A DNA stretch of 64,000 bases from Yponomeuta sedellus. Taxonomy: Eukaryota; Arthropoda; Insecta; Lepidoptera; Yponomeutidae. The translations under genes were made by a program, and so were the position numbers. Below the pieces are notes generated by a model. It had not been told where the DNA came from. It ran no database searches and saw nothing but the letters and a program-made list of their open reading frames with translations. The stretch spans positions 13,886,269 through 13,950,268 of the forward strand of contig OW203725.1 in NCBI GenBank assembly GCA_934045075.1. The letters run 5' to 3'. Every line of letters begins with the position of its first letter. Position 1 is the first letter of the stretch. This document shows positions 1 to 10,902 of the stretch, piece by piece.

Positions 1-119
1 CTGGTGCTTGTTACCGTCAAGGTAGAACTAGACACAAGGGCTGGTATGCTCTCTGGCTCAACCTCTACTTTTACAAGTTGCGTTTGAACAGACTGCGGCT
101 GCACCACTTCTTCTGGGAC
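1..119 (-). CDS. Exon 5 (partial) of the left-edge gene
   Basis: Acceptor TACCAG, then an open frame VPEEVVQPQSVQTQLVKVEV continuing to the window edge (Ser/Thr-rich at the end). Phase 0 relative to exon 4. Confidence 0.78.
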
Positions 120-1610
120 CTGGTATTTTAATATTCAGAACATTATTCATATACCTACTCAAAACTTATGCAAATGTTTATACATATAGCAGTTTCATAC
201 ATACCCGGACTTCCTCTGTCTCAATTGGCTCTGTTTTTGGAACAACTTTCAGGGTATTTTTAAAAGCATCCACGGGCAGTGTTACCAACTCTATAAAAGA
301 TGTAACATGTTAATCGAGTCACATAGATGGTGTAAGTGTAAAATGTAATAGTCTGTAATAAAATAACCCTGTATTGTCATTGAAATAAAGTGATATTGTA
401 ACTCCATTTTAGAGAAATTATGTTTAAAGTAACACTGTATATTTCAGGATACTCACTTGAAGTGCATTTAATGCCACTTAATTTTATGGCTCTGTATACA
501 GGACCCTGTGAAATTTTAAAGAAGCTATGTATAGATAAGAAGCAATGTCTCGGTAAGTATAGCTGTGGGTACATAAATACCTACAAATTCTGACACAGAC
601 TTGTTCACAAGCAATTTATGCTGTAACTACATTATTGACAAGTCACAGGTTCAATTAGCTTCATCATTCATAGGTTAATTTCTGAATTGTGCATTCCCCT
701 AGTTAAATACTTACAGGTCATTCAGTCTCTTCAGATTTTGCAAAAAATAATTAGATTGTCAGACAATTCAGTATTTACTTAGTGATTTTTTCAGCTACAA
801 AACTGGTGGTAAGAGGCAATTCCAAGTAGGTATTAAGACAAGCATGTACTCACTCCTTGACTGTTGTTTTCAGAGGAAGTTGGGAGCTTGATGATTTTCA
901 AAGGATTTTGGGATTTTGTGAGCTTGACTTGACCAATAGGCTGGTTGTTACTTTGGACTACCTTCACCATTCGAGGCTGACCTAAAACAGTTACAAGTGT
1001 ATATAAGGTATTTCCAAACCAATACATCAGCTCATATTCATCCACTACTGAACAGCAGAATCCCATAAGGCATGTAGTTCTAGCTTTCTAGACATAAGGA
1101 GGACCCCCAGATTGTCTAGTGCCTGCCCACAGGATAATAAGTTACTGGATAAATGCAAGGATACAGTGTGGCGGGCGTTTTTACGGCAAGGCCAACCCTG
1201 GGAAATAAACTTAGATAAATAAGATAAGGCGTATGAACTGGGAGATATTATTTGAAGTTTATCAAAAATAGGCCCTCAACTTTACGCACCAACTGCTTTA
1301 ACACCCCTCAATTTATGCTATAAGTTACAGCTCTGCAATATATAGAATTTCAATATGAAAACGTCGATGCTGACCGGGTAGCGTCACCGCCGGCGGCACT
1401 GATTTAGGTACATTTATTTAGAGTACTATTTTCCTAACAGACAAGTCACACAGTGCATTTTTCTCTACTGAGGAGAAATTAGATGTTCAATGGGAGAAAT
1501 GCACTACGTACTTCAGTAATAGCAAGTAGAATGATTATTTACAAGTTGTCTATCCACCTACCATTGGCGTCATGAATAACAAAATTTATTGTACTATTTT
1601 TATGAGACAT
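1..1610 (-). CDS. Unrecognised gene, N-terminal part (5 exons, continues past left edge)
   Basis: Five minus-strand exons join in frame with GT-AG introns: 1610-1562, 981-854, 505-457, 290-205 and 119-1 (open at the window edge). The start ATG at 1610-1608 has A at -3. Junction phases agree at each step: AAT G|GT CAG, GGA|GGT, TCA A|AG TTG, CGG|GTC. The product begins MSHKNSTINFVIHDANG and runs at least 143 residues. It is rich in Val, Lys, Gln, Ser and Glu, has no membrane segment and no recognisable fold, and becomes acidic and Pro/Glu-rich after residue 90 (VPKTEPIETEEV). This resembles the disordered N-terminus of a nuclear transcription cofactor. The repeated beta-like phrases (RMVKVVQ, KIIKLP, VYRAIKLSG) loosely recall LIN54/Mip120-type proteins, but that is a guess. 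The in-frame joining across four introns is strong evidence of a real gene; its identity is open. It points away from EOGT. Confidence 0.8.
205..290 (-). CDS. Exon 4 of the left-edge gene
   Basis: 86 bases between acceptor TTTTATAG and donor GTATGT. It encodes LVTLPVDAFKN followed by an acidic Pro/Glu stretch. The first two bases complete a Lys codon with exon 3. Confidence 0.8.
457..505 (-). CDS. Exon 3 of the left-edge gene
   Basis: 49 bases between acceptor TTTCACAG and donor GTGAGT, encoding GPVYRAIKLSGIKCTS. Only this frame is open through the exon. Confidence 0.78.
854..981 (-). CDS. Exon 2 of the left-edge gene
   Basis: 128 bases between acceptor TTTTAG and donor GTGAGT. It encodes GQPRMVKVVQSNNQPIGQ and on to TSSENNSQG. 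The two leading bases complete the Gly codon from exon 1. Confidence 0.8.
1562..1610 (-). CDS. Exon 1 (coding) of the left-edge gene
   Basis: Sixteen codons plus one base. Start ATG at 1610-1608; donor GTAGGT follows AATG. An upstream ATG (near 1650, minus strand) opens a short out-of-frame reading frame that overlaps this start; it may dampen translation if it lies in the mRNA. Confidence 0.72.
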
Positions 1611-2040
1611 ATTTTAACGTATCTCTCGGTTTCGCACGACACATCCATTTACGATTGTTATCTTCACTTTTGGTTAAATTAAAACAAATAGGTAGCAAAC
1701 AAACTAATGGTCAAAATGGCGACACATCTATAAAATTATGTAGTATGTTTGAAGGTTAAGTGTATAACAAAGCCCGTTCTGCTAATTTTAAGAAGATACC
1801 TCGTATACAATATTTTTTAATACTTATTTAGATTCACATTGGCCCGGAGAATTAATAATATAACACTGAATCACACACAACACAAAGTCCAATAGATAGA
1901 CTACCACAACGGAACAAGTCTCGGATGGCGGGCCCAAAATTACCAGCTGATTCGATTTTGATTGGATGGCGCTGTTCACGTGGTTTGGTGTTCGGTTCCG
2001 GACATAGAACCTGTTTCCGGAAAAGGCGCCAAACACAGAT
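1611..2040 (-). promoter_or_regulatory. Likely 5' flank and promoter area of the left-edge gene
   Basis: DNA directly upstream of the start codon on the minus strand. It holds a CCAAT motif near 1841, an initiator-like TCAGT near 1870, a CACGTG E-box at about 1977 and a GGCGCC block near 2026. A 70-codon open frame here has no recognisable features and was not called. Placement of the transcription start is inference. Confidence 0.3.
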
Positions 2041-2315
2041 TAGAAAAAAAATTGCTACGATTACGCTTTAATTGTTCTGTGGGATCTATAGGTACATTGT
2101 AGATTGTAGGTCAAATCTCAGAACAATTATTAAACCAAACGGAATGGAAACGCCCCATTTAATTAGGTACCTACATAAATCGTTAGGTTGCCGAATTTTA
2201 TTGCCTTTTTATCGTATTTCGGAGTGCGCCGTTTAATATCGATTTTATAAAACCGTTATTACCAGTTTCCTTAAAGCCCGCAGTACACAATGGCCCATGC
2301 AGGCCCACTGCTATT

Positions 2316-2513
2316 AATGTATGTATGTATGTATGTATGTATGTATGTATGTATGTATGTATGTATGTATGTATGTATGTATGTATGTATGTATGTATGT
2401 ATGTATGTATGTATGTATGTATGTATGTATGTATGTATGTATGTATGTATGTATGTATGTATGTATGTATGTATGTATGTATGTATGTATGTATGTATGT
2501 ATGTATGTATGCA
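2316..2513. repeat. (ATGT)n microsatellite
   Basis: About 49 uninterrupted copies of a tetranucleotide, followed by a short GCATGCAT transition and a (CACT)n run at 2517-2542. All six frames stay open through it, giving spurious Met-Tyr-Val-Cys or His-Thr-Tyr-Ile ORFs. Confidence 0.98.
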
Positions 2514-2772
2514 TGCATCACTCACTCACTCACTCACTCACTATGCTACCGAATTAGAGATACCGAATTACCATTATGTTACCGAATTAGAGATGTTTAG
2601 AAAATCACAGCTTGTAGTAGGCTGCCAAGTACCTTCAATTTGGCAGTGTGTTAGACAACAGATGTTGGAGTGCGTCGTCTCCAAAAACCTTGTGATTTTT
2701 GGGTTGTTTTAGGACAATCTGAAGTGGATTTCAGTGGATATTCGTAGTATGGAGTATACGTAATACATTGGA

Positions 2773-2848
2773 ATGGCGTGTGTGATATTGGGATGTAAAA
2801 CCCATTCGGGAGAAGAGAAAACAAAACCACCTTCATCAGCTTCCATCG
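2773..2848 (+). CDS. Possible first half of a THAP zinc finger (orphan exon)
   Basis: ATG-initiated 25-codon frame MACVILGCKTHSG... ending at a good donor (ATCG|GTAAGA). The N-terminal C-x4-C spacing and the position right after Met fit the first pair of zinc ligands of a THAP (C2CH) DNA-binding domain. No matching second-half exon is visible downstream on the plus strand, so this is either a relic or part of a gene whose other exons I cannot identify. Confidence 0.3.
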
Positions 2849-3039
2849 GTAAGACTCAATTTTGTGTACTTTATAAGTGGTTTTTTCCCTTGAATTTTAA
2901 CTATGACCTACTGGGCTCCTTCTATGCTTTAGTCCTTATTCTGAGGTGATTCTGAGGTTATGTTGGGGGTCATAGACAAAAGTAGAAATCCATAAGGATG
3001 GGGCAAAAAACACGAAAACGTCCGTATTATTAATTCCTT

Positions 3040-3580
3040 AACCAAACATTCTGTAAATATAGCAGTCTATACTAATATTATTATGGTATTTGCTGGCGCC
3101 GCAAACCTTGGCGTGCCATATTTATTTAACCTACGATATATTCTCAGCTCTCCAAACTCTTGTTCTCACTTATACCTATGTTGCAAATACACAAACTCAT
3201 CAAAATCGGTGAACCCATTTACGAAGAGTTCGATAACATGCACAGTGAGATTGTTAATTTACTAAGGTTGTAATTTGTAAGTGCTAAATCTGGTATGTAA
3301 TGTAAGTTTGTATGTATGCACAGCATGAGTCCAAGTTAAATAGAAAAAAATACAGTTAACTATTTATTTGTATAAGTTCAATTTGCATCCAATACAGAAA
3401 TTTTCATCGATCTAACTATACCTACATAGCGAGCTTTATGCATTTAAAATTTTAGAGCGCAGCTCATAGAAAAAGAACTTATTATCCCTAAGTTTCATGT
3501 TTGACAAAAGTTATGAACATTTAAAAAAACTGTTTCATCTAATGGTGATGTAGAAGATGTTTTTACGGAAATAGCTGGTT
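3040..3580. repeat. Unit A, first copy of a ~620-bp direct repeat
   Basis: It runs from CATTCTGTAAATATAGCAG through CTGGCGCCGCAAAC to the GATGTAGAAGATGTTTTTA block. The same order of sequence recurs at 3660-4895. It encodes no recognisable protein. Confidence 0.85.
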
Positions 3581-3659
3581 ATGCTATAAATTATTTAATT
3601 ACTTAATTAATTGATTTTTTTGACATCCGTGGGTTGCCGTCGATACCATTTATTCCTTA

Positions 3660-4895
3660 ACTTTACATTCTGTAAATATAGCAGTCTATATTAATATTAT
3701 ATGCCTATTAGCTGGCGCCGCAAACGATGGTGTGCCATATTTATTTAACCTACGATATATTCTCAGCTCTCCAAACTCTTGTTCTCACTTAGAATAGAAT
3801 GAATGAATAGAATAGAATGCATTTATTGACATATTAAGACAAAGGGTCGAGGCTCAGCATATTGCAACCAAGTCCACGCAGTGATCTTGGCAGCGCTGAT
3901 TTTCAGCAACGACCCGTAAAAACTAAAACTAAACTTAAATGTAGGTAAAGGCTGACAAACTTACAATACAAATAGTACCAATAATATAATTTTACAATAT
4001 ACACTACATATTACTACTTATAGTATTATATTTAATAATAACTACATACATATTAAACGTTTTATATTATTATACATTACAAATCATAAATAATACCTAC
4101 TTGCAAAAATAACTTGTAAAATTATAATTATACTTATAAATACTATATATCTATAATATAATACAAATGGATATATTGTATCGATTGGAGTAACAATTGT
4201 TTATCTGCCGTTAGTGAGTGTTCGCGTTCCTGTTGGTAGAGTGAGCGGGCAAATGTGTGTGTTTATGTGTCTGTGTATCTGTGTATGTGTGTGATGTTTG
4301 TAGAGTTAGCGGGCAAATGTGTGTGTTTATGTGTGAGCGTGTGTGTGTATATATATCCTGCATTATGTTCCTACCCAGTATCCAGGGTAAGCCTTACAAG
4401 TACAGAGCCTTCTGTTTTTCCAAAAGTACCTTTCGATAATGTAATTTAAAGGTTTTTCCGGACACTTATATGTTGCAAATACACAAATGTCATCAAAATC
4501 GGTGAACCCATTTACGAAAAGTTCGATAACATGCACAGTGAGATTTACTAAGGTTGTAACTTGTAAGTGCAAAATCTGGTATGTAATATAAATTTGTATG
4601 TATGTACAGCGTGAGCCCAGGTTACATAAAAAAATACAGAAAACTATTTATTTCTAAAATTTCACTTTACATCCAATAAAGAAACTTTTATCGATCTAAC
4701 TACTTATACCTACATTGCGAGATTTATGCATTCAAAATTTTTGAGCGCAGCTCAAAGAAAAAGAAGTAAGTATATCAATAACTTGAGGTCGTTTTTTATC
4801 CCAAAGTTTCATGTCTGACAAAAGTTATGAACATTTATAAAAAAACTGTATCATCTACATAATATTAATGTAGAAAATGTTTTTAGGGAAATTAA
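3660..4895. repeat. Unit A, second copy, split by a LINE insertion
   Basis: The left part (3660-3792) and right part (4455-4895) together repeat unit A at roughly 85-90% identity by eye. The copies lie about 615 bp apart, so this is a local duplication or a pair of terminal repeats. The second copy is interrupted at a CACTTA sequence. Confidence 0.85.
3793..4454 (-). mobile_element. Non-LTR retrotransposon 3' piece inserted in unit A
   Basis: It sits between CACTTA on the left (3787-3792) and CACTTA on the right (4463-4468 region), a likely target-site duplication of the host unit. On the minus strand it ends in an AATAAA-like signal and an (ATTCT)n tail. It includes a TG-rich minisatellite at 4235-4360, with two copies of GAGCGGGCAAATGTGTGT-type units. 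No RT domain is left. Confidence 0.6.
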
Positions 4896-5600
4896 AGGAA
4901 TTAAATAATTTATTGCAAAACCAGCGTCACACTCACATTGTTTAAAATTCCTGGTTCCTGAAGAAGGGTAACCTGTGTATCAGAAACCAGAGCAGTGCCT
5001 TTAAATACACAGGGAATTACAAAAAGCAAGAAGAACACGTGAAATAAAATAATAGGAAAAATAAAAAAAACATTTAATGTTTGTCCTTCTAACCCAGCGA
5101 TAGTCTTGTTCAGTACTAGTATGAGGGGGTATGGAAATATAAACATTAAAATTCTGGCTATTTATAAACGTACTTATAAATCAGTAAAGAAATTATACAA
5201 ATTAATTTATATGAAATTATTGCATTTTAAATGGCAGTCTTTGTTAAAAAATAATGTCCTAACCTAATCTCGTATATGAAACAGTCTTCTTCAAAATGTC
5301 TGCTGCAAACGTTCGTGATTTTGTTCGATATCAATTTGACCGTGAAGTCCACATTTGTTGCATTGTGCTTTCTTCGGGTAACTTGAAATATGTAATTATT
5401 AATTAAAAACCACTATAATCACCCATAAATACACCCTTGAAGTTCTTTATTAAATTGACAGCACACTGCAGATTAAAATCCAGTACTGTTGGACACATTT
5501 TTTTCACAATAGTGATGCAATTTGTTGCTACATTATTATTATATTACTACACGTAGATTATGTAGCGAAAACTATTAAAGTTCATTTTCTATAAGATATC
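4896..5600. other. AT-rich intergenic DNA, nothing recognised
   Basis: Contains a 78-codon minus frame at 4910-5146 with hydrophobic residues but no family resemblance or splice context. I see nothing else. Confidence 0.5.
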
Positions 5601-5606
5601 GATATC

Positions 5607-5845
5607 AACCCTTTATATGGCCCCACTGTTGGGGCACGGGTCTCTTCCTGTATTGCAGAAAGGTTGGGCCATACTCCACCACGGGGGCCAAGTCCGGGTT
5701 GGTGGAGAATTGTAAGACAGTGGCGGACCTTACTGTCAGAAGTTATTAAGCCGCCCATAAGGCCTCCGACATGGCGTAACGACTCCCATTAGATGACAGC
5801 CGGCAGCAACGGCTTAACGTGCCTTGTAAAGCACGGAAGATGTAG
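5607..5845 (-). mobile_element. 5S-derived SINE family, copy A (3' body only)
   Basis: Shares the body block from the CACGGGTCTCTTCC motif to CTTAACGTGCCTTG with the copies at 29.8, 30.1, 49.6 and 50.4 kb. The head that resembles 5S rRNA is missing, so this copy is 5'-truncated. Confidence 0.75.
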
Positions 5846-6149
5846 AACCTTATTACAAATTCGAATTTTTTTGAAAATAGGTGGAATTATTATAAGTAAA
5901 AATAATATCAAAACCCTTTTTGGTAGTTTTTAATTTAGATAGATAGGTAGATGAAAAAAATATTAACATTTCCACACACACATGTACAAGAACAATACAA
6001 AATCAGCAGAATGTACAGCATTTAAGAAGATAACAATCAAACAAACACATTATACTAATCAACAGAGCATTGTGGGTGTGGCAAATGGAAAAAGGTTCTC
6101 ACTCAGCATGTGCTGCGGCGGGCGACCACCTCAGCGTTGTTATTCTGTC

Positions 6150-6340
6150 AGTACTCGGTGGTAAGACATTATCGTGCAGAGCCCGGAGATGTGTAGGTGC
6201 AGGTAAAATGTTACATATTGTGACAAAGACGTTATTATTACATCGTCGTGTATCATCGTGCAGAGCCCGGAGATATATAGGTGCAAGTCAAAAGAATGTA
6301 ATAATAATAATATGTAATTGTTGGGGTTTATTTTACGTGG
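6150..6340. repeat. Tandem repeat, period 84 bp
   Basis: The phrase ATCGTGCAGAGCCCGGAGAT starts at 6171 and again at 6255, each followed by a similar GTAGGTGCA and AATGT(T)A run. It lies just 3' of the Copia pol fragment (minus strand), so it may belong to that element's untranslated end or LTR. Confidence 0.7.
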
Positions 6341-6463
6341 AAAGACATGGCGAACATAAAATACACATTTTATTGTTAATCTTTTAACAAACAGAATTGC
6401 ATTGACAATATGAAAAAACATGAAGTATCATGTCATATCAAATTTAAACGGAGAACCGTCGAC

Positions 6464-6490
6464 AGTGCTGTGGCCAGTACTCACACTCCT
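6464..6490. repeat. Direct repeat flanking the Copia debris (left)
   Basis: AGTGCTGTGGCCAGTACTCA occurs here and again at about 7686-7707, on either side of the broken Copia pieces. It could be LTR or primer-site remnants. Confidence 0.6.
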
Positions 6491-6512
6491 CTTCACGGCA
6501 CTATCGTGGTGA

Positions 6513-7200
6513 TCAGGACAGTCCAAGGCGGTTCCGCAACTTCACCAAACGCGGACCTGCTAAAGCTTTGGTTAGCAGATCTGCCTCCATGTCTTCGGTT
6601 CGCAGATACTTGACGTCTATTGCTCCTTCTTGGATACAGTTCCTAATGAAGTGCATTTTTAAATCAATGTGTTTTGACTTCGACGTCACCATTGAATTTT
6701 GGCTTAATTTTAGGGCTGCTTGATTATCGGTTAAAACAATAACTCGTTCGTAGTCAGCTCCCAAGTCTTTAAACAGACTCTTTAAGTGTATCGCTTCCTT
6801 CGCAGCTTCCGTTAAAGCGACGTATTCCGCTTCTGCCGTCGAAAGGGCGACGCTCTTTTGTTTTTTCGACATCCAGCTTATAGCCGTACCAGCGTATTTG
6901 AAACAGTAGCCTGAAAATGATTTTCGGTCGAGCTTACAGGAGCCCCAATCTGCATCAGCCATACCGTACATGTCCATGTTGAATTTCTTTAAAGTGTCTT
7001 CTATAAATTTCTGTTGGCAGATTTTAATTTCATTTTTGTTATCTAACATATCTATACCAATGAGCCGTTTCGGTCTTCCCAAATCTTTAGGTTCGAATTT
7101 TTAATTTAGCAGGTCTTTGACTTCTTTAAGTTTTCTAGGACACGAGTAGGCAATTAATAAGTCATCGACATATATTGCTATAATAATTTTAACTTGAGTA
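6513..7200 (-). pseudogene. Copia-type retrotransposon pol fragment (RT catalytic motif + RNase H)
   Basis: Reading leftwards, the fragment starts with the reverse-transcriptase active site YVDDLLIA (YVDD at 7172-7161). An in-frame TAA follows at 7103-7101. It then continues GRPKRLIGIDML and passes straight into the RNase H part ADADWGSCKLDRKSFSGY, ALSTAEAEYVALTEAAKEA and SKHIDLKMHFIR, ending at ADLLTKAL. The phrases are diagnostic for Ty1/copia elements. About 100 residues expected between the RT thumb and RNase H are missing, and integrase is absent. It is therefore a deleted, dead copy. The longest uninterrupted part is 6513-7100. Confidence 0.92.
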
Positions 7201-7214
7201 CTGCAAATTCAAGC

Positions 7215-7645
7215 ACTGATAAAAACATGTGGTGTTTAGATAGCGGATGCTCATCTCATATGTGCGGCGACAAGACAATGTTTTCGGCTCTGACCCCTGA
7301 AAATGGAACCCTAAAATTGGCATCAAATAAATGTACAAGCAAAATTTAAGGCAAAGGAAAAGTCACAGTCAGCCAAGAAGAAAACGACTACAACTTCCAA
7401 GACACGTTGTTTGTTCCTGATGTGTCAGTGAATCTACTGTCAGTAGGCAAAATTGCTGACAGAAGACACAAAGCGTAGAGGGAGTAGTTCTACTCTATCT
7501 ACGACACAAAGTCATATTCGAAAAAGATACAGCCTACATCGTAGAAAAAAGCGGCGAGGTGACACTGACTTGACACTGACAGCACAGAGAAGAGACGGTC
7601 TATACTATTTCGAATTTGAGAAGAAAGAAGTGTCAAATTACACGA
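7215..7645 (+). pseudogene. Copia-type gag-protease / pre-integrase fragment, opposite orientation
   Basis: The plus frame beginning at 7230 gives WCLDSGCSSHMCGDKTMFSA, the aspartic protease DSG motif of Copia elements (DSG at 7239-7247). After a stop, GKGKVTVSQ and FVPDVSVNLLSVGKIADR follow. A shifted frame then gives VIFEKDTAYIVEK and RRDGLYYFE, matching the GAG-pre-integrase segment. It carries at least two stops and a frameshift. It abuts the RT/RNase H piece head-on, so the parent element has been inverted internally, or two copies have recombined. Confidence 0.85.
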
Positions 7646-7683
7646 AGTGAATCAAATTAAAATAAAAAGTGAGTCAAATTAAT

Positions 7684-7710
7684 GAAGTGCTGTGGCCAGT
7701 ACTCACAGTA
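7684..7710. repeat. Direct repeat flanking the Copia debris (right)
   Basis: Second copy of AGTGCTGTGGCCAGTACTCA, same orientation as the copy at 6466. Confidence 0.6.
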
Positions 7711-7843
7711 ATTAATATATAATTTATTTATATTTTAAAATTGTAAGCATGATGTCAAAAAAAGAATGTCAAAGAAATACCTAATTTAGAATAGAAATTG
7801 GATGAAACCCTAAATAAAATTTATAATTTACGTCAACAAATGC

Positions 7844-8281
7844 TCACTGGGAGAGCGATTTCTGGGATTCCAGAAGGAACTCCTTGAATTTAGCCTCGAA
7901 ACTTGCTTTGGAGTTTATTTGCCTGATCGGCGGAGGAATGTCATTCCAGCACTTGGTGGCATGGAACCGAAAACTACCACGGAATGCGGCAGTTCGGTGC
8001 CCAGGCACACCAAGGGGATTGGAGCAAGCTCTTATTCTGTTACGGTCTCCATACACAGTCCAACGCCAAGTCAGTTTATCAAATAAATAAGCCGGCTTTT
8101 CATATTTGACAACTCCGAACATTAGTGTTGCCATAAATAGTTTTAGTCTATTTCCCATTTTCAGGAAAGACGCGCTGTTTAAATAGGGTGTGATGTGAGC
8201 TCGAGCAGGTACATTAAAACAAAAACGGGCACATGCATTTTGCACTCGCTGCAGTAGTTTGTGTGTTTTTGTAAATAGCAC
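7844..8281 (-). pseudogene. C-terminal end of a Jockey-like LINE reverse transcriptase
   Basis: 145 codons: LLQRVQNACARFCFNV, ARAHITPYLNSASFLKMGNR, TAAFRGSFRFHATKCWNDIP and ending SFEAKFKEFLL. This is the conserved tail after the RT domain in Jockey-type elements (the VQNACARF...LKM...WN.IPP pattern). The frame is open but begins inside ORF2; no RT catalytic domain or ORF1 is present. It is a standard 5'-truncated LINE insertion with its 3' end near 7800. Confidence 0.88.
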
Positions 8282-8299
8282 AGAACAATTAAACCAATA

Positions 8300-9700
8300 G
8301 AAGAAACGATGGTCACGTGACAGCGTACAGGCCTAATTGTCAAAACGATGCCCTAATACCCTGAGTAAGAGTCCAAATTAAGATGGTAATGTAACTCACA
8401 ATAGTGGCAGCACTCTGAATGTTTTCAAATTTAGTCGGGTTATCGCAAGTGCAAAATCTGTGAAGACGTCGTCGGATTATTTTAGAAAATTTAAATAACT
8501 AAAATATTTTGGTGCGTACAACTTACCCTGGGATATTGTACAATAAATGCACAATGAGGTGAAAAGTGCGTGGTGGCTGCAGGTCACATAAGAAACAAAG
8601 AAAACGGAGATTATAATATAAACTTCCAAAGGTGAGTACCTAAAACCTATGTTTTCTCGCGTAAAAGGACCAACGGATAAAATATCACTTTGTAAATAAA
8701 CTTCGTAATGACTCATTAACCAAAATTACCGTAATTGTTGCTTCTAGAACCCTTCTACGCCATAAAATTAGGAAAATAAACCAATCCATTTGTAGGTTGT
8801 ACCAGTGATGGGATGGCAAAAGCATGGTCGATGAAAATTCGCCTTAGTAGTAGTAAAGTCGATACTTGTTCATCACACCTTAGTACATAATCCATTGTTT
8901 CTTCTTGTTCAAGTTTTCCCAAATTGATAAATGGAAGCAAAAGCACGCAAAAACGCAGAAATAAGAAACAGGACAAAAACGTCTGTAAACTGCGCTCAAG
9001 GCACTAGACCCGAGTGATTTGGACGAAGAAACTTATTGCGAACACGCCTGAAGGAAGATGTGGTGCCCACCTTAGACCAGTAAAAATGGAAGTAATGGTG
9101 AGAAAGTTAAACATTTGTTACAGAATATGTACCTCTACTTTTTCATTACACTTATTACATGTTTTTACAAAACAGGATGCTCCCAGGAGTTTACTTTGTA
9201 TTCGAGCATAACGAGAATAACTATAAAAACTTACAATTTTTTTTCCTTTACCATACTTCTTTAGTAAAGTCTACTACACCCAAACAGTGTCCCAGGCACC
9301 ACAGCATCCGAGTGGTGCCTTCATCCATTTAATTCATTTAACATTTTATCTTTATTTCAGTATTTCCAAATCGTAATAAGTAAACAGTGTGATATGAGAA
9401 TTGATAATATCAAAAAAACAAGCCCGCATTTCCCACATCACGATGTTGCTTATATTAAGACTTCTACGTGTAAACAATTTGTTTTCCAAACCCCATCAGC
9501 TGTTTTATGTTTGTCTTGAATTTAAATCTCACCCAACGACAATACAAACTAACATAAACTTACCCACAAAAAACCATCTCTCCGACAGTGTAAATCATAG
9601 ATAAAGAAAGGTTGAAAGGTAAAAACAAAATGTTAAATGAATGGTCGTCAAAGCTGTTAGTTTCACAATTATTAAATTATGTGGTACCTAATCACCTTAT
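8300..9700. other. Intergenic DNA without recognised content
   Basis: Only short frames (<80 codons) with no domain pattern. At 9280-9340 a GGCACCA...TGGTGCC pair could form a small stem. I see nothing else. Confidence 0.5.
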
Positions 9701-9707
9701 TGGAAAA

Positions 9708-9711
9708 ATAT

Positions 9712-9743
<32 letters not shown>

Positions 9744-9751
9744 ATATATAA
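9708..9751. repeat. (TA)n microsatellite
   Basis: Two TA runs separated by one TAT-ATT slip. Confidence 0.95.
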
Positions 9752-10902
9752 AGCTACAATCCGATATACTCACTGACTGATCTAACATCCATACGTTTTC
9801 TCGGAAACGGTAAGATTTGGACGAAAATGATGTATCAGAAAGTTGTAGGAAATGTATGAATTACAGCCATCCTATGAAGCCGATTTTTGAATTTCGAACG
9901 CGTTCCACTACGCGAAGGTGCCAATTCTGTAGTTTACCGGCCGATTTGGATGAAATTTTGATAGAATGGTGATATAGTGATCCGATTGAAAAAAAAAATT
10001 TTGGTTGTTCGAAATTCAAAATGGCGGCGCAGATATAGCCGACCGAAAAATCGACCTTTGCGCAAAAAAGTCTGCAGCCAACTGGGCATATGCTGGAGAT
10101 ATGCCGTAAACGGCATCGCGACATTTTTGAAAGTATTTAGGTATAATTTCGACGGCACGGGCGCACGATTACGAGCGGACTGAGTGAGCCAGACCACAGA
10201 TTAGATAATAGTTACTACGTAACAGATACATCTCTCCCATACTAAACCGAAAATACCACGCTATAATACTACTACGCTTTAATAGCCTACAAAATTTTAA
10301 TAATAATAACTACTGTTCACAGCGAGGAGAAATATACCGTAAGTACCCGCTCAAAGAGTCGAGATTGTGTTGGCCACCGTGCGACTCACGTGCAAGCGCG
10401 TCATCGTACGAATGCGCTAGGGTTGTACCTATGATGATACACTGATATTACTGTAATAAAACGAATGTTGTGAAATAACCATATTTATTTATTTGTCAAA
10501 AATATGTAATATAAAATGACAAGCTGACTTTGAGTTGTTATTAGATCAGGCCTCCCTATTATCTCAAGCCAATTGCGGCATCTGAAAAGCAAACATTAAG
10601 GTATCAAACTTAATTTTTCGTCATTGTGGGCGATTTTGACCGTCACGTTTAATCCTGAAATTGAAATGGGTTCTATTTGTCCCTCTCTATTCCTAGACAA
10701 ATATCTAAGAAGAAGGGGACAGACACAATTGATTTTAGTTTTTGATTGGGAGTGGCGGTCAGAATCGACCACATTATATTGGTTTGAATTCGAGAAATAC
10801 ATAAATATTTGACATCCATGTTTGTTGTACATGTTTTGTTTCTAATGTTTACTACGAAACACTAAAAAGCCAATTTAGTGGATCCTAAATTAAATTAACA
10901 TT

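Noticed and set aside
1824..2036. 70-codon minus-strand frame upstream of the left-edge gene
   Set aside because: Ends in hydrophobic junk without a donor; overlaps the presumed promoter.
2198..2712. Open frames of Met-Tyr-Val-Cys / His-Thr-Tyr-Ile repeats
   Set aside because: Translations of the ATGT microsatellite; a four-base unit leaves every frame open.
4255..4449. Cys/Val-rich frames near 4.3 kb
   Set aside because: Translation of a TG-rich minisatellite within the LINE insertion.
10596..10832. Overlapping 78- and 62-codon frames on both strands
   Set aside because: No domain, no splice sites, no repeat partner; cannot be supported.
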